From Clostridia bacterium (GTDB taxonomy: Bacteria; Bacillota; Clostridia; Oscillospirales; CAG-382), in assembly GCA_017646185.1 (NCBI GenBank), contig JAGCNA010000096.1, forward strand, positions 1 through 14,756: a stretch of 14,756 nt of DNA, read 5' to 3'. Made by a program: the position numbers and the translations under genes. How positions within the stretch are numbered: the stretch's first letter is position 1; every line of letters starts with the position of its first letter. Under the pieces are notes generated by a model that was given only the letters and a program-made list of their open reading frames with translations, searched no databases and had not been told where the DNA came from. Shown piece by piece: positions 1 through 6,806 of the stretch.

Positions 1-36
1 CACAGTATTTTGCGTTTTGCAATAGTTTTATGCAAA

Positions 37-882
37 TTATTGTGCCAAAAATCCGCTTTTTTCAACTTTTTCCCAATCTGTGAACAAACCTGTAACCTTT
101 TTGGTCTTCTTTTTGTCCGAATAGCTTACTACCGTGCGTGTGGATATATATCCTTTGTCTATAAGGTTGTTCAAAGCTTCGGTTACCTTTTGGTTTGTTG
201 CGGTCTTGCTGAGGGCACAAACTGCCTTTACGGTCTTTTCCTGCGTCGGAATATCTTTTGAATTATTCTCGGATGCTTTTTTGAGGACTTCGAAAATTAA
301 GCGATAATAAGACCCGTGCACGTCTTCCTCTGTGGGAAGGGTTATACACCAGCTTGCGGTCTGCTGAAGCTGACGGGAAAATGAATCCTCAATACCGTAG
401 ATACCGACTTCCTTTTTGCAAAAATTCTTTAAGAATGAAACTACCGAACTGAAGTGTCCGTCTCCCGAAAAAATGATGAACGTTTCTATATCCTCGGATG
501 AGAGGGCTTTCTGGTAAATGTTATCCAGAATAATAAAATCGGTAAAATCCTTTTTAACACCGGTGGTGTTACGTGTATCGATAATGCGGTTGGAATAGGG
601 GCGGATGCGGGATATCTGATCAGCTAATGATTTATGAGAGAAATCTGCGAAAAAGGTAACCTCTACCAAATTGACCTTTGTGTTAAGCTCCTCGAACCAC
701 CCTTTAATATTTGGTTGTATGCCGAAATTCTTTTTCAAAGAAATGTACCAATGCTCGTAATCAACAAAAGCCACCGCTTTCGGTAATCCGTTGTTAAGGC
801 TTATGGTACGAGTCTGTTCTTCTTTCGGCTTTCTCGTAAACAGCGAAATACTCTTCTTTCCTCCTTTCTTTTCTTCGTTCAC
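37..882 (-). CDS. NYN-domain (LabA/DUF88-like) putative RNase with C-terminal winged helix
   Basis: A 281-aa protein whose residues about 35-185 read as a NYN domain, a PIN-like nuclease fold. Acidic residues lie where the metal site is expected: D41 in FVDYEH, D112 and D115 in KDFTDF, D120, and D141 in FSGDGHF. Residues about 190-270 look like a winged-helix nucleic-acid-binding domain (KAVCALSKTATNQKVTEAL, then a turn). Proteins of this type are thought to cut or bind RNA; the target here is unknown. The GTG start at 882 lies only about 9 nt after the -10 box of its promoter, so it would be almost leaderless. The only Shine-Dalgarno-like sequence (AAAGGAGG, 867-860) lies inside the reading frame, 10 nt before an in-frame ATT at 849, so the true start may be 849 or a CTG at 843. 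It follows sigE on the same strand with no terminator between, so it may also be read from the sigE transcript. Confidence 0.8.
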   Translation of the reverse strand: MNEEKKGGKKSISLFTRKPKEEQTRTISLNNGLPKAVAFVDYEHWYISLKKNFGIQPNIKGWFEELNTKVNLVEVTFFADFSHKSLADQISRIRPYSNRIIDTRNTTGVKKDFTDFIILDNIYQKALSSEDIETFIIFSGDGHFSSVVSFLKNFCKKEVGIYGIEDSFSRQLQQTASWCITLPTEEDVHGSYYRLIFEVLKKASENNSKDIPTQEKTVKAVCALSKTATNQKVTEALNNLIDKGYISTRTVVSYSDKKKTKKVTGLFTDWEKVEKSGFLAQ

Positions 883-890
883 CGATACTG

Positions 891-919
891 ATTATACTAC
901 CTGTGTAAAAAAATGTCAA
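891..919 (-). promoter_or_regulatory. Sigma-A promoter for the NYN gene
   Basis: On the minus strand TTGACA (919-914) and TATAAT (896-891) are both perfect consensus and are separated by exactly 17 bp. The -35 box begins 5 nt after the sigE stop codon, so the NYN gene can be expressed in vegetative cells independently of sigE. The predicted transcription start is near 884. Confidence 0.75.
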
Positions 920-923
920 GGCT

Positions 924-1634
924 TCATACGCCCAACGCCTCTTTAAGATTGGTTATTATCCGCTTTTCCAGACGGGATATATAGGATTGGGAAATGCCCA
1001 ATTCATCCGCCACCTCTTTTTGCGTTTTTTCTCTGCCGTTTGTGCCTGCGCCTATTCCGAACCGCATTTCTATTATTCGTCTGTCTCTTTCGGGAAGCTT
1101 GCTTATTGCCCGTCTTACCGTCCGTTTTTCCTCGCTTTCTTCAAGAATACGGTATACAAAATCGCTGTCCGTTCCCAAAAGGTCGGAAAGGAGCAGCTCG
1201 TTTCCGTCCCAATCCACGTTCAAGGGCTCATCCAAAGACATTTCGCACCCGCGGGCGGAATTTTTGCGTATGTACATCAGTATTTCGTTTTCTATACAAC
1301 GGGATGCGTAGGTGGCAAGCTTTATCTGTTTGTCCTGCTTAAAGGTGTTTACCGCCTTCATAAGACCGATCGTACCTATGGATATCAGGTCTTCAATACC
1401 TATATTCGTGCTTTCGAACTTTTTTGCAATATATACCACCAGCCGCAGATTATGCTCAATAAGCTTTTTCTTTGCTTTTTCGTCGTGGGGAAGCTTTTCC
1501 GTAAGCGCCGCTTCCTCCTCTCTGGATAAGGGCGGGGGAAGAGTCTGGGGACCGTTTATATAAAACACTTCCTTGCTCTCTCCCAAAAACTGACGTATCC
1601 ACTCCAACGCAATGGTAACCTTTTTAAAATACAT
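924..1634 (-). CDS. sigE: RNA polymerase sporulation sigma factor SigE (pro-form)
   Basis: A 236-aa sigma-70 family protein very close to sigma-E of Bacillus (239 aa), the first mother-cell sporulation sigma factor. Region 2 is evident from NLRLVVYIAKKFE (63-74), EDLISIGTIGLMKAVNTF (81-98) and KLATYASRCIENEILMYIR (105-123). Region 4 holds the helix-turn-helix TQKEVADELGISQSYISRLE (204-223). The hydrophobic N-terminus up to about residue 24 (before FYINGP) corresponds to the pro-sequence removed by SpoIIGA. The reading frame is open further upstream, but the ATG at 1634 is chosen because GAGGTGA lies 5 nt before it and family homology begins there; the upstream part only overlaps spoIIGA in another frame. 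It follows spoIIGA with an 11-nt gap, so the two are co-transcribed. In Bacillus sigG follows sigE; here a NYN gene does. Confidence 0.97.
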   Translation of the reverse strand: MYFKKVTIALEWIRQFLGESKEVFYINGPQTLPPPLSREEEAALTEKLPHDEKAKKKLIEHNLRLVVYIAKKFESTNIGIEDLISIGTIGLMKAVNTFKQDKQIKLATYASRCIENEILMYIRKNSARGCEMSLDEPLNVDWDGNELLLSDLLGTDSDFVYRILEESEEKRTVRRAISKLPERDRRIIEMRFGIGAGTNGREKTQKEVADELGISQSYISRLEKRIITNLKEALGV

Positions 1635-1645
1635 TTCGTTCACCT

Positions 1646-2425
1646 CTATATAGGGGGCATAAGCCCTTCGTATGTCTTTGAAAATCTGCTTCCGTCGGTA
1701 ACGGCGATTATTACTTTTACCTCCCGTTTTTTGCTTTTTCCGAATTCCCGCACCACACATTTTTCCGGGCGGAAACCGTACATTATATCGCTTCCCGTCG
1801 CCGTGCGCACGGGTATGACTCTTATGGGAAGGGGCGGGGAGGTTTCTATATTTTCAAACTCCTTGCCAAACACACTTTTGGAAATCACCATAACCGGATC
1901 AAGGGAGATAGGATCTGTAAGCAGGTTTCCCGTGTCCTTCATCAAAAACGCCTTGTAGCTTTTACCCAAAACGGATATATAAGCGTATGCCGCACCGGAT
2001 GCGCTGTTCTTTTTGCATACGTAAAGATATCCTGCGGTGAGCGCTAAAGCGGAAAGCAGGCATATAACCACAGAGCCTACACCCAGATTGCGTATATAAC
2101 CTTCGTTTTTCCCTGCCATATAAAAAAGCCCGTATACCGCACCTCCGGAAAGGGCGGAGGAAAGCAAAAACACCGCCGTGTTCAGAAAAGGACGCTTTTT
2201 TCCGAAAGCAAAAAAGCATATAAAAAAGGCGGATATCAGGTGAAGCGGCAACATATTCACCCACCACAGACACAAAAAAGCGTATACGCTTCCCAAAAAG
2301 GCGGAGCATATCAAGCGCCACAGCTTAAAAGGAGTGTTTGTAATTCTTGCGGTTATATACAAAAGCAGGATGTCAAACAAAAAGTTTATCAAAAAGTACA
2401 CGTCGCCGTATACCGTAACTGTCAT
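1646..2425 (-). CDS. spoIIGA: Sporulation sigma-E factor-processing peptidase SpoIIGA
   Basis: A 259-aa membrane aspartic protease that cleaves pro-sigma-E in the mother cell after a signal from the forespore. The first about 135 residues are strongly hydrophobic, consistent with the five-helix membrane domain of the family (segments starting near residues 9, 36, 61, 82 and 115). The C-terminal domain carries the protease motif DTGN at 164-167 followed by LLTDP; D164 matches the catalytic aspartate of SpoIIGA, which works as a dimer. The conserved context DPVMVISK follows at 176-183. Length is a little below the Bacillus protein (309 aa). The ATG at 2425 has only a weak Shine-Dalgarno (AAGAGA). 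It is directly followed by sigE, its substrate, as in other spore formers. Confidence 0.95.
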   Translation of the reverse strand: MTVTVYGDVYFLINFLFDILLLYITARITNTPFKLWRLICSAFLGSVYAFLCLWWVNMLPLHLISAFFICFFAFGKKRPFLNTAVFLLSSALSGGAVYGLFYMAGKNEGYIRNLGVGSVVICLLSALALTAGYLYVCKKNSASGAAYAYISVLGKSYKAFLMKDTGNLLTDPISLDPVMVISKSVFGKEFENIETSPPLPIRVIPVRTATGSDIMYGFRPEKCVVREFGKSKKREVKVIIAVTDGSRFSKTYEGLMPPI

Positions 2426-2450
2426 AAAAGCATCATCTCTTTTTTAACAA

Positions 2451-2483
2451 AGTATACCTCTGCGTTATTGTAAATGTTGTCAT
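2451..2483 (-). promoter_or_regulatory. Candidate spoIIG-type promoter with extra-long spacer
   Basis: Upstream of spoIIGA the minus strand shows ATGACA (2483-2478) and TATACT (2456-2451), 21 bp apart. No acceptable -35 box exists at 16-18 bp. In Bacillus subtilis the spoIIG promoter is known for a 22-bp spacer and is driven by sigma-A with phosphorylated Spo0A bound near the -35 region. The AATGACA sequence partly resembles the complement of a 0A box (TTCGACA, 5 of 7). Predicted start is near 2444, leaving a very short leader. The reading as a Spo0A-dependent promoter is inference. Confidence 0.45.
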
Positions 2484-2508
2484 TTTATGGAGGGAAGCAG
2501 CATATTTT
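2479..2508 (+). promoter_or_regulatory. Possible sigma-E-type promoter for the small protein and M50 protease
   Basis: GTCATTTT (2479-2486), a 14-bp spacer and CATATTTT (2501-2508) resemble the mother-cell sigma-E pattern (ATATT-type -35, 14-15 bp, CATA-type -10). The -35 part overlaps the proposed -35 of the divergent spoIIGA promoter. The -10 match is only partial, so this is tentative. Confidence 0.3.
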
Positions 2509-2524
2509 TTACGGGTGATGAATT

Positions 2525-2698
2525 ATGAAAAAAAGACCTTTTGCAGTTCGGGGAAAATTTGTATATTGCCTTCTTCCTCTTATTTTACTTCTGACAGCCA
2601 TGTATCTGTATGCCACCGCCTCCGTTCCCGTGGCTTCGGGCGGGGAAGTGAAGGCTCAAAGCGTTTTTGAAATTATTGAAAAGCTTACGGAGGGATGA
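2525..2698 (+). CDS. Small membrane-anchored protein of unknown function
   Basis: A 57-residue open reading frame starting MKKRPFAVRG with one hydrophobic segment (about residues 12-31, FVYCLLPLILLLTAMYLYAT) and a short hydrophilic tail ending FEIIEKLTEG. The GGGTGATG sequence just before the ATG serves as a ribosome binding site. It lies upstream of, and in the same frame as, the M50 protease gene, separated by a TGA stop; GGAGGG in its last codons is positioned to start translation downstream. I do not recognise a family. The position before a SpoIVFB-like protease suggests a partner or regulator, as SpoIVFA or BofA is for SpoIVFB in Bacillus, but no sequence similarity to either is visible. 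It could alternatively be a remnant N-terminal piece of the same protein. Confidence 0.55.
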   Translation: MKKRPFAVRGKFVYCLLPLILLLTAMYLYATASVPVASGGEVKAQSVFEIIEKLTEG

Positions 2699-2728
2699 AA
2701 AATTTTTATTCTTTTTCCCCGCATAAAA

Positions 2729-3289
2729 TTGAGAATACATATTCTTACGCCCTTGTGCCTCGGGGTATTGGCATATATAGAGGGTGTGTATCCGTTTTTG
2801 CTGTTTATATCCTGCGCTGTTCTACATGAATTGGGGCATTTGCTTGCCATAAAAATGGCAGGCGGCAAGATCGGGCGTGTTGACATAATGCCGTTGGGCG
2901 CCCGTATTATAACGGTGGGGATAACCTCCCATATAAACGATATCAAGGTGTATTTAAGCGGTCCTTTGGCAAATATATTGTTTTTTGTTTTGTCTTTTCC
3001 CTTGGCGTTAACGATAAATTCGCCGTATGTTTTGTATTTTTCTCTTTGCAATATGTTTTTGGCGTTTGTAAACCTGCTTCCGATTTCGGGCAACGACGGG
3101 TACTGTGCGGTAATAGCTTTGGTATCCCAAAAAGCACAGGAAGAAAGGCTGTTTTCGGTAATGGAAAAAACACGCAAAATATCGGAAGCGGTGTTTGTTT
3201 TACTTTCCTTTCTGGCGGTTTTGGCGTCTCGTTTCAATCCGGGTGTGATCGGGCTTACCGCTGCCGCCAATATTTATAAAAAAGATTGA
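2729..3289 (+). CDS. M50 family site-2-type membrane metalloprotease, SpoIVFB-like
   Basis: A 186-aa, strongly hydrophobic protein with the zinc protease motif HELGH at 33-37 in a membrane segment, the SGPLAN sequence at 78-82 typical of the family, and NLLPISGNDGY at 115-125 where D123 is the expected third zinc ligand (usually within a PLDGG-like motif). Such enzymes cleave substrates inside the membrane; SpoIVFB activates pro-sigma-K in the mother cell. It lacks the C-terminal CBS domain of Bacillus SpoIVFB, as many short clostridial forms do. The TTG at 2729 has no Shine-Dalgarno; the frame is open back to 2699, and an ATT at 2702 lies 7 nt after GGAGGG. Upstream residues (FILFFPRIK) would continue the N-terminal helix, so the real protein is probably about 9 residues longer. 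Position next to spoIIGA-sigE supports a sporulation role, but the exact substrate is uncertain. Confidence 0.8.
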   Translation: MRIHILTPLCLGVLAYIEGVYPFLLFISCAVLHELGHLLAIKMAGGKIGRVDIMPLGARIITVGITSHINDIKVYLSGPLANILFFVLSFPLALTINSPYVLYFSLCNMFLAFVNLLPISGNDGYCAVIALVSQKAQEERLFSVMEKTRKISEAVFVLLSFLAVLASRFNPGVIGLTAAANIYKKD

Positions 3290-3314
3290 AAAAAGGAATA
3301 TTTTGTGTTAAAAT
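3286..3314 (+). promoter_or_regulatory. Sigma-A promoter for the lipoprotein pair
   Basis: TTGAAA (3286-3291), a 17-bp spacer and TAAAAT (3309-3314) precede the lipoprotein gene at 3346; the -35 box overlaps the stop codon of the M50 gene. The predicted start near 3321 gives a leader of about 25 nt that includes the ribosome binding site AAAGGA (3331-3336). Confidence 0.55.
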
Positions 3315-3345
3315 ATAAAAAGATCAACCGAAAGGATAAAAAACA

Positions 3346-4794
3346 ATGAAAGTTAAAGTATTGGTTTTGCTGTTGGCGGCTTTACTGCTGTTCACCGCAT
3401 GCGCAGACGGTAATAACACCGTAAGCAATAATTCGTCCGAAGCACCTTCTGCGGAAGACAGCTCCTCTGTTTCCGAAACGGAACCCTCCGAAACTCCGGA
3501 TGAATCCGAAAACAGTAAAGATACCGTTTCCAAAGAACCCGAAAATTCTTTTCCCGAGTACGAACCCAACGAGCCCGACGTGCCTGACGTACCCGATGAA
3601 TCTTTGGATATAGATAATGTTACCGATGATGAATGCCGTGTTACCGTAAAATATGCAAGCTTTTCCGAAAAGCCCAATGCTGTTGTTATCGGTCAGTGTG
3701 ATATCGGCGCCACCGTTACCCTTAAGTGCGGAAACAAAACCTATACTTCCGAAAGCTGGTACGGCTGGTATTCGGTACGCTTTTTGTGCACCGGCAACAG
3801 CGCAGAGGTGGAAATTACCCAGACTATTGACGGCAAGCAGGTAGGCTCCGCTCTTGAGACTACCGTGAAACCCGGAAGAGCAGGTACTGCGGAGGGCGTT
3901 GTTGCGGGAGATAACTACCAGTTCTTCTACCAGAAGTGCCTTAGGGATTTCCAACACACCAATCTGTACAGCCAGGGTGTTCTCGATAATCTTAAAAAGA
4001 GAATAGAAGGCAGAATTGCCAATCTCGAAAAGACAAATACCGATACGGAAATAATATATATGGTGGTTCCCGCCGCAATGACAATGTATCCCGAGCTTGT
4101 ACCCGAAGATTATAAGCAGGGTGAGGGTGAGAGCCGTCTGGATCAGGTGCTTAACACCTTATCTTCCGCAGGTGCTACCGTTATTGACCTGCGCACCGCT
4201 TTTGAAGAGCACAAAAACGATGAATATCCCTTGTATTTCAAGTGCGACAGCCATTGGACGGATTACGGCGCATTTATAGCATACCAAGAGCTGTTCAACT
4301 ATATTGCTCAAGAATTTCCCGATGCCGCACCCCGCGGATTTGATGAATTTGTTTGGCACGGCGGTTATTACAAGACCGGCGATATGCCCGTGTATCTTAA
4401 TATGGTAACCGGTTCCGTTTACGAAAACGGCTATATCGGAGATAAGGACGTGCTTGAATACGGCTGGTACAGAACCTTTGCTCCCGGAACTCCCGTTTCC
4501 GAAAAGATAACCGAAGTTCCCCGTTACCGTGCAGATGCACAGATGGTATACAGCACCAACGTTACCTGGGGCAAGACTATACGCACCAAGCGTGATAACC
4601 TGCCTTCTTGTATGGTATTGCGTGATTCCTTTGGAACCCAGATGTTTGATATTCTTGCGGAACGTATGGATAAGACCATATACAAGGGTATGTGGGATTA
4701 CACTTATTACGGTGCAGAGCTGGTTTCCCAAAAGCCGGATTATCTTATATACATAATTGCGGAATGGAATCTCGATTCTGTAGTTTATAATTAA
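3346..4794 (+). CDS. Lipoprotein with AlgX/AlgJ (DHHW)-like SGNH domain
   Basis: A 482-aa surface lipoprotein. Residues 1-20 form a lipoprotein signal peptide ending in the lipobox FTAC. A Ser/Glu/Asp/Pro-rich linker runs to about residue 90, followed by a beta-rich Ig-like stretch (about 100-178). The C-terminal domain (about 185-482) has the signature of the AlgX/AlgJ/DHHW group of SGNH-like enzymes: DSHWTDYGAF with D301 and H303, and LRDSFG with S428. The order D-x-H-W then Ser matches the AlgX catalytic triad. Known relatives O-acetylate exopolysaccharides or resemble esterases; here the role is probably modification of a cell-surface glycan, but transferase versus esterase cannot be decided. 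It is followed after 22 nt by a second glycan-type lipoprotein gene, so the two likely form an operon. Confidence 0.78.
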   Translation: MKVKVLVLLLAALLLFTACADGNNTVSNNSSEAPSAEDSSSVSETEPSETPDESENSKDTVSKEPENSFPEYEPNEPDVPDVPDESLDIDNVTDDECRVTVKYASFSEKPNAVVIGQCDIGATVTLKCGNKTYTSESWYGWYSVRFLCTGNSAEVEITQTIDGKQVGSALETTVKPGRAGTAEGVVAGDNYQFFYQKCLRDFQHTNLYSQGVLDNLKKRIEGRIANLEKTNTDTEIIYMVVPAAMTMYPELVPEDYKQGEGESRLDQVLNTLSSAGATVIDLRTAFEEHKNDEYPLYFKCDSHWTDYGAFIAYQELFNYIAQEFPDAAPRGFDEFVWHGGYYKTGDMPVYLNMVTGSVYENGYIGDKDVLEYGWYRTFAPGTPVSEKITEVPRYRADAQMVYSTNVTWGKTIRTKRDNLPSCMVLRDSFGTQMFDILAERMDKTIYKGMWDYTYYGAELVSQKPDYLIYIIAEWNLDSVVYN

Positions 4795-4816
4795 TATACC
4801 TTGTAAGGAGCTACGT

Positions 4817-6679
4817 ATGAAAAAACGTCTTTTGTCTTTAATTCTTTTGGCATTTGTTTTGTGCGGTGCGTTTGCCGCTTGTACTCCTTCAGAAAATTCT
4901 TCCCAAGCCGAATCCGTTCCTCAAGTATCCGCAGGCGACGTTTCGGAGGATATAAAAACCGAAAAAGATTATCCCGTTTTGTGCGGTAGCTTTATGCAGC
5001 CCGGCGCATTCACGGGCCACTCACTTTCCCGTATGAAGGAGCATCTGGGCTATATGCTGGATGTTGGTATAGATATACTTATTCTTCAATGGTCTTTCGT
5101 TACGGAAGGGGACAAGGTTTCCTCCGTATTTTACGAATCCTCCTTCGGCGGGGATAAAAAAGCCGCTTCCTATGACGAAAGCGGAAAAATGCTTTTGGAT
5201 ACCATTCTTGCCGCCGCAGAGGAATTGGGCGTAAAGGTGTTTATCGGTCTTAACGAAAACCCCGAATGGTGGAACAAATACGTAAGCGATAAAAATTGGC
5301 TTACACAGCAATCGGAATTGGGTATTGAAGGCGCAAAGCAAATGTACGATACCTATAAAAGCAAATATCCCAATGCCTTCCACGGCTGGTATTTCGTGTT
5401 TGAGTTCAGCAATATGAACGCTACCGATGCACAGCTGGATAACGCCGCTTACCTGCTCAGAACCTACAGAAACGGCTTGTACGAGATAGACCCCGAAATG
5501 CCCATTATGCTTTCTCCCTTCTTGACCGCTTCCGGTCCTTCTCCCGAAAAAACGGGGGAAATGTGGGAAAAGATATTTGCAAAAGCGGAATTCCGTCCCG
5601 GTGATATTTTCTGCTGTCAGGATTCCGTGGGCGCAGGCCATATTACCATAGATATGCTGGATGCTTTCTACCGCGAAATAAAAGAAGCGGTAGACACTGT
5701 GGAAGGGTTCAGATTCTGGGCAAATAACGAAGATTTTACCCAAGCAGATTGGACAACGGCACCTCTTAACAGATTTGTGGAGCAAATGAACATTTCCTCC
5801 AAATACGTAGAAGCCCACGTTACTTTTGCTTATTCCCATTATCAAAATCCCGATATGGGCAAGGCAGGTCAGCATCAGGCATATAAAACCTATTACGAAA
5901 CGGGTAAGGTCCCCGCAAGCACTATGACCAAGCCCGAAATTACCATAGATTCTTCGGCAGACGGTTCGAGCGTACACATAAGCGGAAGCATTGCGAATGA
6001 TGACGGAACCGTGGCGGGAATTCGTATTTTCAAAAACGGAAGCCTTTTAAGATATATTGATTTTTCTTCCGATTACGGCAAAAAAGTATTCAATTTCCAA
6101 TATGATGATTCCAATTTTTCCGGCAGCGGTGTTGCGGAATATGTGGTGTACGGCGTGGATTTTTATGGAAATGAAGGTCCCGAAGAAAAAGCTGAAGTGG
6201 AATTCACCGGCAAAGAGGGAGTTAACGTAGCCCTCAACAAGACGTATACCATCGTAAATCCTCCGGCGGATAATTATCCCGATGAAAAGGGTGTTTCCCT
6301 TACAGACGGAGTTTTGGGCAATCCTACGTACAGCGATGTGGCGTGGCTTGGATTTTTGGCAAAGGCAGAGGTTATTATCGATCTCGGCGATACCACCGAA
6401 CAGCTTTATGCTGTTGAGGTAGATACGCTCGGCGGAGGAAACGCAGGCATATACGCCGCCGCATCATTAGTGGTCTATGTTTCGGATGACGGTGTAAACT
6501 TTACGCAGGTAGCTACCAAGACCTATGCACCCGATGACGGAACCAACGAAGCGTATACCTTTACCCGTGCGGTGTTCCTGCCGGAAAACACCAAAGCAAG
6601 ATACGTTAAGGTGGATATAGTCCCCTTAAAGAGCTGGATGTTTATCGATGAGGTAAGCGTATATTCCGATAAAGAGTAA
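4817..6679 (+). CDS. Lipoprotein with DUF4434-like TIM-barrel domain, Ig-like domain and discoidin (F5/8 type C) domain
   Basis: A 620-aa surface lipoprotein. The signal peptide ends with lipobox FAAC (C22) and a short acidic linker. Residues about 52-345 read like a TIM-barrel glycosidase-like domain of the DUF4434 type: CGSFMQPGAF near the start, DILILQWSF (86-94), VFIGLNENPEWW (141-152) and WYFVFEFSN (191-199), whose glutamates E147 and E196 are candidate acid/base residues. Residues about 372-465 form an Ig/FN3-like beta domain. Residues about 468-620 match the discoidin / CBM32-like fold, with VALNKTY at its start, SLTDGV, VVYVSDDGVNFTQV, and RYVKVDI near its end. The ribosome binding site AAGGAG is 6 nt before ATG. 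It probably binds and acts on a carbohydrate; activity of this family is poorly characterised. A strong terminator follows directly. Confidence 0.75.
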   Translation: MKKRLLSLILLAFVLCGAFAACTPSENSSQAESVPQVSAGDVSEDIKTEKDYPVLCGSFMQPGAFTGHSLSRMKEHLGYMLDVGIDILILQWSFVTEGDKVSSVFYESSFGGDKKAASYDESGKMLLDTILAAAEELGVKVFIGLNENPEWWNKYVSDKNWLTQQSELGIEGAKQMYDTYKSKYPNAFHGWYFVFEFSNMNATDAQLDNAAYLLRTYRNGLYEIDPEMPIMLSPFLTASGPSPEKTGEMWEKIFAKAEFRPGDIFCCQDSVGAGHITIDMLDAFYREIKEAVDTVEGFRFWANNEDFTQADWTTAPLNRFVEQMNISSKYVEAHVTFAYSHYQNPDMGKAGQHQAYKTYYETGKVPASTMTKPEITIDSSADGSSVHISGSIANDDGTVAGIRIFKNGSLLRYIDFSSDYGKKVFNFQYDDSNFSGSGVAEYVVYGVDFYGNEGPEEKAEVEFTGKEGVNVALNKTYTIVNPPADNYPDEKGVSLTDGVLGNPTYSDVAWLGFLAKAEVIIDLGDTTEQLYAVEVDTLGGGNAGIYAAASLVVYVSDDGVNFTQVATKTYAPDDGTNEAYTFTRAVFLPENTKARYVKVDIVPLKSWMFIDEVSVYSDKE

Positions 6680-6688
6680 ACAAACAAA

Positions 6689-6722
6689 CGTCGTTGGCTT
6701 TTTAACAGCCAACGGCGTTTTT
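6689..6722 (+). terminator. Intrinsic terminator after the lipoprotein operon
   Basis: An 11-bp stem (CGTCGTTGGCT paired with AGCCAACGGCG, one G-U pair) with a 7-nt loop is followed by TTTTT. It ends transcription 10 nt after the stop codon of the DUF4434-like gene. Confidence 0.88.
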
Positions 6723-6747
6723 GTATATTTGCCGGGACACTTATCGG

Positions 6748-6776
6748 TTGACATTTTTCGCGTTTGCGTGTATAAT
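6748..6776 (+). promoter_or_regulatory. Consensus sigma-A promoter for marR-yhhN
   Basis: TTGACA (6748-6753), 17 bp, TATAAT (6771-6776): a perfect consensus promoter. The expected start near 6783 shows that the first in-frame ATG at 6786 is not the real start of the MarR gene. A perfect promoter in front of a MarR gene would fit autorepression, though I see no convincing palindromic operator. Confidence 0.85.
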
Positions 6777-6806
6777 ACGTAAGATATGTTTCTCGGAGTA
6801 GTAATT

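Noticed and set aside
1635..1760. N-terminal extension of sigE to an upstream ATG at 1760
   Set aside because: It overlaps the end of spoIIGA in another frame, is basic and unlike the family, while ATG 1634 has a good Shine-Dalgarno and matches known pro-sigma-E.
2656..3270. Long minus-strand frame opposite the M50 protease
   Set aside because: The plus-strand frame has the HELGH motif, SGPLAN and membrane helices; the antisense frame has no recognisable domain or ribosome binding site.
6754..6772. Possible MarR operator around CGCGTTTGCG
   Set aside because: Only a 3-bp inverted repeat around GTTT, too weak to call an operator.
6786..6806. Upstream ATG for the MarR gene
   Set aside because: It is about 3 nt from the predicted transcription start and lacks a ribosome binding site; ATG 6807 has GGAG at 8 nt.
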